A stretch of DNA of 64,000 nt from Serinus canaria. Its lineage: Eukaryota; Chordata; Aves; Passeriformes; Fringillidae. The DNA is taken from NCBI RefSeq assembly GCF_022539315.1, contig NC_066337.1:2375234-2439233 (forward strand), read 5' to 3'. This document shows, piece after piece, positions 58,009 through 64,000 of this stretch; position 1 is the first letter of the stretch, and each line of letters starts with the position of its first letter. The notes beneath the pieces were generated by a model. That model had not been told where the DNA came from. It worked only from the letters and a program-made list of their open reading frames with translations, and made no database searches. The position numbers and the translations under genes were made by a program.

Positions 58009-58735
58009 GGCGGGGCGGGCAGGGGCTGTCACGGCCGGGAGGGTGGGCAGGGCTGCACGGCTCGAACCTCACCGGGCTCGGCAGGGCCCGGCCTGGGCTG
58101 CTCCAGCGGGGTCGGGGGCTCAACCACCCCGAAACCTCAGCGGGCACTGGCGCTCAAAGCCCAGCGGGTGCGGAGCCCTCCCTGGGCTGGCTCAGAAGGC
58201 CCAGACCGGCACCCTCAGCGAGCGGACAGCGGGGCTCGCACTGCCCGGCAGACCGCCACCCCTGACTGGGTTCCGGGGCGCTGCCTCCCGGTGCCCCACA
58301 CCGGGCTCCTCATCAGGCACTGAGACCGAGTAGAGCTCCCCAGACCGGGCCCTCGCCGAGCCCCTTACCGGGCACCGGGGAGAGGCACGGATCCCGCCAA
58401 GCCCAGTCCCTCTGGGGCTCACAGAGCCCAGCACACCGGGACCCGTGATCGGCTATCCACAGCGACGCCACCGAACGGACCCTTCACCGCGCATGGGGAC
58501 AGGTCCCTCAGCGCGTACTTCAAGCCCTACCGCCCAGACCCCTTCCCCAGCACCGGCATCCAGTCCGCAGGTGCCGGGAGAGCGGGACCGAACGCGGCAC
58601 AGCGGGAGCCCCGGGCCCCACTCACCGCCCGGGTCCTCCGCCGGCACCACCCGCCGCTTCCGCCCGCGCTTCCGCTTCTGGTGCGGCCTCCGACGGCGCC
58701 CCCCAGCGGGCCGGAGGTCTCACAGGAGTGTCCCA
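57300..58735 (-). promoter_or_regulatory. SNX19: SNX19 CpG-island promoter
   Basis: High GC with frequent CpG begins within exon 1 and ends abruptly near 58735, where AT-rich sequence starts. There is no TATA box at a sensible distance. Repeated GCGGAAGC cores on the minus strand (plus-strand gcttccgc near 58657-58676) are ETS-type sites typical of TATA-less housekeeping promoters. The start of transcription probably lies in 58640-58710. Confidence 0.7.
58626..58700 (-). other. SNX19: Candidate noncoding 5' exon of SNX19
   Basis: On the minus strand a strong donor CCGGGCG|GTGAGT sits at 58625-58626, just downstream of the ETS-type cluster. This would fit a short untranslated first exon spliced to the coding exon. 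I could not identify a convincing acceptor between 58600 and 58009, so an unspliced 5' UTR is equally possible. Confidence 0.3.
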
Positions 58736-58753
58736 TTTAACGCTCTAAACTGA

Positions 58754-58836
58754 AATAGAATAAGAATAAGAATAAGAATAAGAATAAGAATAAGAATAAG
58801 AATAAGAATAAGAATAAGAATAAGAATAAGAATAAG
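58754..58836. repeat. (AATAAG)n microsatellite
   Basis: About 13-14 uninterrupted copies of a 6-bp unit directly at the upstream edge of the SNX19 CpG island. Read toward SNX19 the strand is CTTATT. Confidence 0.97.
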
Positions 58837-59017
58837 ATGCAGTTGGAGAGCTGGGAAAAGGGAAGGATGAGTTGTCCTTGCACTTTCCAGGTTTATGTGC
58901 CCCACCTTGAGGATTCCTGGTGTCCCATGATTTGAACATGTATAATCACTGCATCCAAGCTTGTCAACTGCCCCATGGCTCGGGATCCTTGGTCCACAGA
59001 GGGAACACACTTCATCA
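58837..59017. other. Short unique stretch, no feature recognised
   Basis: Nothing identifiable between the microsatellite and the tandem duplication. Confidence 0.4.
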
Positions 59018-59627
59018 AATCCTATATCCCATGTCCCTGAAACCTTCCACACAGGGATCCCACTCCATCAAATTCTATATCCCATGTCCCTGAAACCATT
59101 CATGGAGGAATCCCACTTCTTATCCTATATCCCATGTCCCTCAAACCCTCCCCAGGCTCTGTGCCCTTCTGGGATTCAACTTGTGTTGATTAACCTACTC
59201 CAGACTCATAAATCGAAGGGAGTGGATTTGGGGAAGGACTTTCCTGCCTCCAGTAAAACTTGCCTTTAAATTATTTAACAAGCTGCTTAAGAAACTCAGC
59301 CATTTTTCAAGGAATTTGTCAGGGCTCCACTGGCCATGTTCCATGTGGGGATCCCACTCCATCAAATCCTATCCCATGTCCCTTAAACTTTCCACACAGG
59401 GATCACACTTCTTCTTATCCTAAATCCCATGTCCCTCAAACCCTCCCCAGGCTCTGTGCCCTTCTGGGATTCAACTTGTGTTGATTAACCTACTCCAGAC
59501 TCATAAATCGAAGGGAGTGGATTTGGGGAAGGACTTTCCTGCCTCCAGTAAAACTTGACTTTAAATTATTTAACGAGCTGCTTAAGCAACTCAGCCATTT
59601 TGCATGGAATTTGTCAGGGCTCCACCG
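59018..59627. repeat. Tandem duplication, about 295-bp unit, two copies
   Basis: 'tgggattcaacttgtgttga', 'ttaacctactccagactcat' and 'aaatcgaagggagtggattt' occur at an offset of 295 bp (59171 and 59466), with very few differences over the shared 200 bp. The 5' part of each copy also contains shorter internal repeats built on 'tatcccatgtccct', about five in all. Confidence 0.93.
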
Positions 59628-59639
59628 GCTCAACCCAGC

Positions 59640-60010
59640 GCCATGTGACAGCAATACTTTTATTATGAGCAGCGTATTAATCTTGGAATAGTGCTATTTG
59701 TTTTCCTCTCTTGCTTTTATGGTGCTTAAAAGCATGGATCTTCTGCTGAAAATCAATAACTAAAGCTATGAATAATAAAAAACACTGCAGTGAATGGCTC
59801 GTAGAGATCCTAGGGATGGAAGTAGCAGCAGTAATGACTCTGTTTGCTATCCATTAAGTATGTGAACTCAGAAGAATTATGCAGATTATAATAGCTGTAT
59901 CAACATAAGTATGTTTTGCTGATAGACTTTGCTGATTGGATCCACGGGATATAAGCCTGCTAATCCCTTGTGCAGAGGACCTGATTATGTTAGAGTGCTC
60001 TGCAGATTTG
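59640..60010. promoter_or_regulatory. Candidate conserved noncoding element, AT-rich
   Basis: Unique, repeat-free AT-rich sequence with many homeodomain-type cores (tattaatctt, ccattaagta, gctaatccc) and no coding structure. Conservation is inferred only from texture and could not be tested here. Confidence 0.35.
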
Positions 60011-60936
60011 CAGATAGGAAGTTAAGGAACAATTAAAAAAAAAAAAAAGTTGGCTGTTGCGTGGGGTTTCTCAAAAACACTTTGTTTGGGTTTATTTGTC
60101 AGGCAAACATGGGTTTTTCCATGGCTTTGGTGGAAGCCAAGAGCCCAGCTGTGAGCTCAGGTGTCAATGTAGATGTTTTATGTACAAGAAGTGTGAGTTG
60201 CTCTGTGCTGAGCACTAAATGTCCCAGCAATGTTGCACAGAGAGGCTCGAGCAGGGATTTGGGGCTGGCAGGGGACCTCAGGTGCCCACGTGGTGGTGCT
60301 CAGCCAGGTGACCACCCCTGACTGCACGTGGATGTTGGATCTGCCATGGACCCCTCCTCCCTTCAGCTTTTCCGTGATGTGGCTGAAGTGCAGTTCATAA
60401 TGGAACTGCAACAGGGAAGGGAAAAAAACCAACAAAAATCCCACCCTGTAATTAAAATAATCAGCTTGCTGCGCACTTGGCACAAGGTTAAACGTCACTG
60501 CAGTTCCGTGGGTGAAATTCTGCATGGAGGATCTGCCTATTAATATCACCTTGTTAATGCAGTGTGTCACCTCAGGAGGTGACAGTGCCTTCTCAGGAGG
60601 TGACCACGCGCTCTCGTAAATGACAACCTGCTCCACAAATCCTGCTTCCTTCTTCTTTTCACAGTGCTCCAGCTCCCTTCGAGCTGGGCAAGCTGAGGCT
60701 GTGCCCCAGGGAAGTGATGGATCCTCCTTGCCTGGCTGGGCTTTTGCTGGGGAGGTGCCACAATGACTCGGTTTGGAAAGCCAGGTGTCTGCTGAGGAAG
60801 GCAGAGCCTCCCCTGAAATGCAAAGTGCAACCCCCTCACTCTGAATTTCTGTAAATTTGAAATTAAGGGAAGAAATATGGGAGCAGGAATAACAGTTCAC
60901 TGGCATTCAATAGCTCATTATCAGCAGATTTCCCCT
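60011..60936. other. Upstream intergenic stretch
   Basis: Contains an A run near 60035 and a TAAT-rich patch at 60440-60565 (taattaaaataatcagc). A 242-codon ATG frame on the minus strand (60178-60906) has no recognisable domain and no coding signature. Confidence 0.4.
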
Positions 60937-61069
60937 CCCTGCCTAGTGGGGGTGGAAGAGATAAGGAAAACTGTCCCCTGAACAGAAGACAACTGCCCTA
61001 CAGATGGCAAATAGATACAATCAGCTTGGCAGCCCAGGAGTGCTGTGTCCAGGTGTGGCCCCTCACTGT
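60937..61069. repeat. Direct repeat, copy 1
   Basis: Shares 'ggaagagataaggaaaac', 'cctgaacagaagacaactgc' and 'agatggcaaatagatacaat' with 61456-61601. Its last 30 bp are CR1-like (gtgctgtgtccaggtgtgg). Confidence 0.9.
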
Positions 61070-61455
61070 TATGGAAGAAGATAAAAGGATAAAATAAACA
61101 CTGCAGTAACTAAACCAACCCTGGCAGAGCCAGAGCACAGCCTGACACCCTGTGGGTCAGGGGGCTGGCAGCAGTGCCACTGGAATTGTGGCTCAGCCCT
61201 CCTGCAGTGCCAGGGCTGGTTCTGCTGGAGCAGGGATCCTGGAGAAGGGTGCACTCTGCCTCTGGAGATCCAGGGGCAGAGGCAGCTGCTGCTCCTCTGG
61301 GAAATCCAGTGCAGAAGCCGTGCTGGTGTCCCAGAATCTCAGATTCTATCCAGGTAGGAATGCTTGGCTCCTCCTCCTGGGCTCACATCTCCCATGGGAT
61401 GCTGCAGTTCTTATCAGCCATGCAGGGACATCCAATGGCCTCTGATCAGCAGGGG
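61070..61455. other. Spacer between the direct repeats
   Basis: No feature recognised. Confidence 0.4.
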
Positions 61456-61601
61456 TCTGCCTGGAGGGAGGAGGGGGTGTGGAAGAGATAAGGAAAAACT
61501 GCCCCCTGAACAGAAGACAACTGCCATACAGATGGCAAATAGATACAATTTCCTTGGCAATCCAGGACACTCAAGTGCTGTGTCCAGGTGTGGCCCCTCA
61601 C
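61456..61601. repeat. Direct repeat, copy 2
   Basis: About 90% identical by eye to 60937-61069, at an offset of roughly 520-530 bp. It runs directly into the CR1 at 61571, so the 3' end of the repeat is CR1 sequence. Confidence 0.9.
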
Positions 61602-62046
61602 TGGAAGAGAGACACTGAGGGGTGGGAGTGTGGCCAGGGGTGGGGAAAGGTTGGGAGAATCAGTTCTGTGAGGAGAGGCTGTGGGGCTCAGCCTGCAGAA
61701 GATGGGGCTCAGGGGGCACCTCCTCACTCTCTACAACTCCCTGAGGAGGGGCAGCCAGGTGGGGGTCGGGCTCTGCTCCCAGGGAGCAGGGGCAGCACAA
61801 GGGGAAACGCCTCAAGCTGCTGCAGGAGAAGTTTAGGTTGGATGTTAGGAGGAATTTCTCCATGGAAAGGGTGGTTGGCCATTGGCAGGGGCTGCCCAGG
61901 GGGGTTTGGAGTCCCCATCCCTGGAGATGTCCAAGGAAGGTCTGGAGGTGGCACTCAGAGCTCTGGGCTGGGGACAAGGGGGGGATTGGGCACGGCTGGG
62001 ACTCGATCTTGGAGGGCTTTTCCAACCTCAGGGATTCTGTGGAGAT
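61571..62046 (+). mobile_element. CR1 LINE, about 475 bp of 3' region
   Basis: It runs in sense from 'gtgctgtgtccaggtgtggc' (the end of the coding part in other CR1s) through 'cactctctacaactccctga', 'tggatgttaggaggaatttc' and 'ctggagatgtccaaggaagg' to 'ttttccaacctcagggattc'. The subfamily differs from most others in the window. It is degenerate and non-coding. Confidence 0.92.
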
Positions 62047-62929
62047 GCCTTGCTTTGCAGCAGCTGAGCCATTCCTGTTCCCTGCAGGACACACAGCCAC
62101 GTGTAAGGTGTGCAGATCCTCCATCCCTGCACTCCTTGGCCCTTCCTTCCCTGGGACTCTGACCCTGAGCTCCTGGTGCCTGGCAGACACCTTGGCTCCC
62201 CTGTGCCTTTTGCATCAGTGTGTGGAGACACCTTGGCAGCTGCGGGAGGGAGTGGAAGGGACTCAGCAGAAGAAGATCCTCCAGTCAGCAGAGGGGAATA
62301 CAAAACAGAAATGTGCTTTTTTTTTTTTATTTGAGTCATAAAAGCACCTTTCCACCAGAATACATTCTCCAGCATCTCTGCTCCATGCTGAGGGAGGGGG
62401 AGCAGCATCACAGCTTGTCAGAGTTTTGGGGATTGCAGTGGGAACTTCTGCTCAGTGAGCTGGATGGGTCTGTGACAGTGTTTGCTCCAAAACTCCTTTG
62501 TTTTTTGGGAGAAATCAGCCCTGGGATGAACGGCTTCAGCTGTCTTGCCCTGTGGGGCAGGTTTGCAGGTGGCAGTGCTACCTGGAGTGGACCTTTCATC
62601 CTTGGTCCCTACTCAGCTTGAATTTTGCCTCAACTATGGCCCAAGAAAGGAAATGTCTAGCTTTATGGTGCTTCAGGATCCACAGGACAATCATTTATAG
62701 CTTGAATTCCATCTGGGAAGTGAATGCACTTAGTTCTGGTGGGGGAACCCCAAGAAGGGAGCTGTGTCTGTGTTACAACATCAACCACAGGGTTGCCCTC
62801 AACTTTTCCATTCACCAAGAGTGGAAGAGCAACGCAATGGATTGGGTTAGATGAGGAATTTATAATCAATACTGGTAATTCAGTGGCTGGGCAACCCATT
62901 TTGCTTCATGCCACGGAGGTGTTGCCTCA
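62047..62929. other. Upstream intergenic stretch
   Basis: T run at about 62318-62328. No other feature recognised. Confidence 0.4.
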
Positions 62930-63275
62930 TGCAGCAGCCTGCCCTACCCCAGCTAGCATCTCATTAGCAAATAAAATTGTTATTTTCGGGCTAATGCTGT
63001 GAGTTAATGTGATGTGAGCATCGCCAAACCCCAAACGTGCCGCACGCAGAGCGGGGCGAGCTGCAGTGATGAATGTCATGCAAAACTCAGAGGCACTAAT
63101 TGAAGGTGGTTTCAACAGAATATTCAATTAATGCTCTCTGCGTCGCAGACAGTCTGGAAAAGGAGCTGTTTTCTCCCGGGGATCTGTGTTACTGTGCAAC
63201 AAACAGATGAAAATGAACCGTTTTACGGCCTTCTAATTGAAAGTCGATGCACTGGTTTTATTAAAATTTTCATGG
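62930..63275. promoter_or_regulatory. Candidate conserved noncoding enhancer
   Basis: Repeat-free sequence with seven or more TAAT/ATTA cores (ctcattagca, gctaatgctg, agttaatgtg, cactaattga, tcaattaatg, ttctaattga, tttattaaaa) and an octamer-like 'catgcaaaac' at 63078. CpGs survive (for example accgttttacgg) in otherwise AT-rich DNA. This is the texture of developmental enhancers. Function is inference. Confidence 0.45.
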
Positions 63276-64000
63276 TGGGGGGGGAGCTGGATGCCCCAAG
63301 GGCCCAGTAAGGGATGAATAAGCTCCCTCTCCTCTGCTGCCTCGCATCCAGCCTTGGGCAGAAGCGAGTGGAAATGAATTCCTGAGAAATCCCTGGTGGG
63401 GTCTGCGGCCTCGGCATCTCTTGTGCACGTGGATCCATCTTCTGTGTCCTCTGCAGGATCCTGGGAACACTGCTTTGTGGGGACTGGTGGGTAAGCAGAA
63501 GGAAATGGCTTTCCCCATCATTTTTTGAGGTAAAAAACTTGGTTTCTTCCAGCCTTGAGTCTTTTTCCCTCTTTCTTGGTGCCGTGGTGCCACATATTCA
63601 GGAGTTGAAGCTTATTTGGGAGTATGGAGCTTCTCTGCTCTTCCCTGTCACCTCTCCAGGGCAGACTGTCCCTTAGTGTGGGGAATGAAATAATTAAATG
63701 GAGAATAAAATAATTAAAGGAACATTTTTCTGGGTTTTTTTCCCCCCTCTTGTCACCCTGCTCCTCTGCCTTTTCCAGCCAGTGTTTGGCTGCCTGGGTG
63801 GCTGCAACTCTTCCCAGCCTGCCTGAGGAACCATGGATGTTCTTGAGGACATGACTAGGAGTGATTTTTTCCTCCCTCTATCATTTTAGCAGCTCCTCTT
63901 TTGCCTGATCTATCAATTTCCAAAGGTTATTGGCGGGGATTTGTGATATATTTTAAGCAAAATGCCTGGACCTGGGTGGTTGCAACTTCTGGGTGCTGGG
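63276..64000. other. Window end, no feature recognised
   Basis: No gene or repeat family seen. A short duplicated 'aaataattaaa' lies near 63690-63720. Confidence 0.4.

Noticed and set aside
58009..58032. SNX19 start eight codons upstream of 58008
   Set aside because: The codon at 58032 is GTG, not ATG. Nuclear vertebrate translation starts at ATG, and the ATG at 58008 has a good context.
58050..58070. tRNA-like B box (ggttcgagcc on the minus strand)
   Set aside because: There is no A box or foldable cloverleaf at the right spacing. It is CpG-island sequence.
56537..58333. Very long plus-strand open frames (598 and 487 codons) opposite SNX19 exon 1
   Set aside because: They are mirror images of GC-rich coding sequence: few stop codons are expected opposite GC-rich codons. 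They have low-complexity composition, no domain, and overlap the conserved SNX19 exon completely.
60178..60906. 242-codon ATG-initiated minus-strand frame upstream of SNX19
   Set aside because: It has an ATG but no recognisable protein family, and no splice or promoter evidence. Chance frames of this length are plausible in 64 kb.
1..64000. CRISPR array, operon or prokaryotic defence system
   Set aside because: The tandem repeats have no unique spacers of constant length. The DNA is vertebrate, with spliced exons and CR1/LTR repeats.

Overview
The window is nuclear DNA from a bird, most likely a songbird. Three things point that way. It carries many 5'-truncated CR1 LINEs in both orientations. 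It carries many solo LTRs of endogenous retroviruses, several with TG...CA ends and short target-site duplications. Its one clear gene, SNX19, is vertebrate and has compact introns. There is no sign of prokaryotic operons: most long open frames are GTG- or TTG-initiated chance frames or shadows of repeats.

The only protein-coding gene I can support is SNX19 (sorting nexin 19) on the minus strand, from an ATG at 58008 to a TAA at 37481. I assembled it by hand as 11 coding exons with canonical GT...AG junctions. They join into one uninterrupted 944-codon frame containing two N-terminal membrane segments, a PXA domain, a PX domain and a C-terminal nexin domain. A GC-rich CpG-island promoter covers exon 1 and runs to about 58735, where a run of an AATAAG hexamer begins. 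Intron 8 (11.4 kb) is the largest. It holds two LTRs, old CR1 pieces and a CpG-rich block with a perfect CArG box. The 3' untranslated region probably runs toward a candidate poly(A) signal near 34830.

Positions 1-34.8 kb look intergenic (3' flank of SNX19) and are built largely from repeats. The region includes a fragment of mitochondrial DNA (tRNA-Arg plus the start of ND4L) lying inside an LTR. It also has a solo LTR nested in a reverse-oriented LTR of its own family, a further LTR nested in a different LTR family, a ten-copy 56-bp minisatellite and a 27-bp minisatellite.

Positions 58.8-64 kb lie upstream of SNX19. They contain a 295-bp tandem duplication, a CR1, a duplicated segment running into that CR1, and two stretches with many homeodomain-type TAAT cores that look like conserved noncoding elements. 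From general knowledge of vertebrate synteny (human 11q24-q25; avian chromosome 24) the neighbours would be ADAMTS15 on the low-coordinate side and NTM on the high-coordinate side. No exon of either was recognised here.
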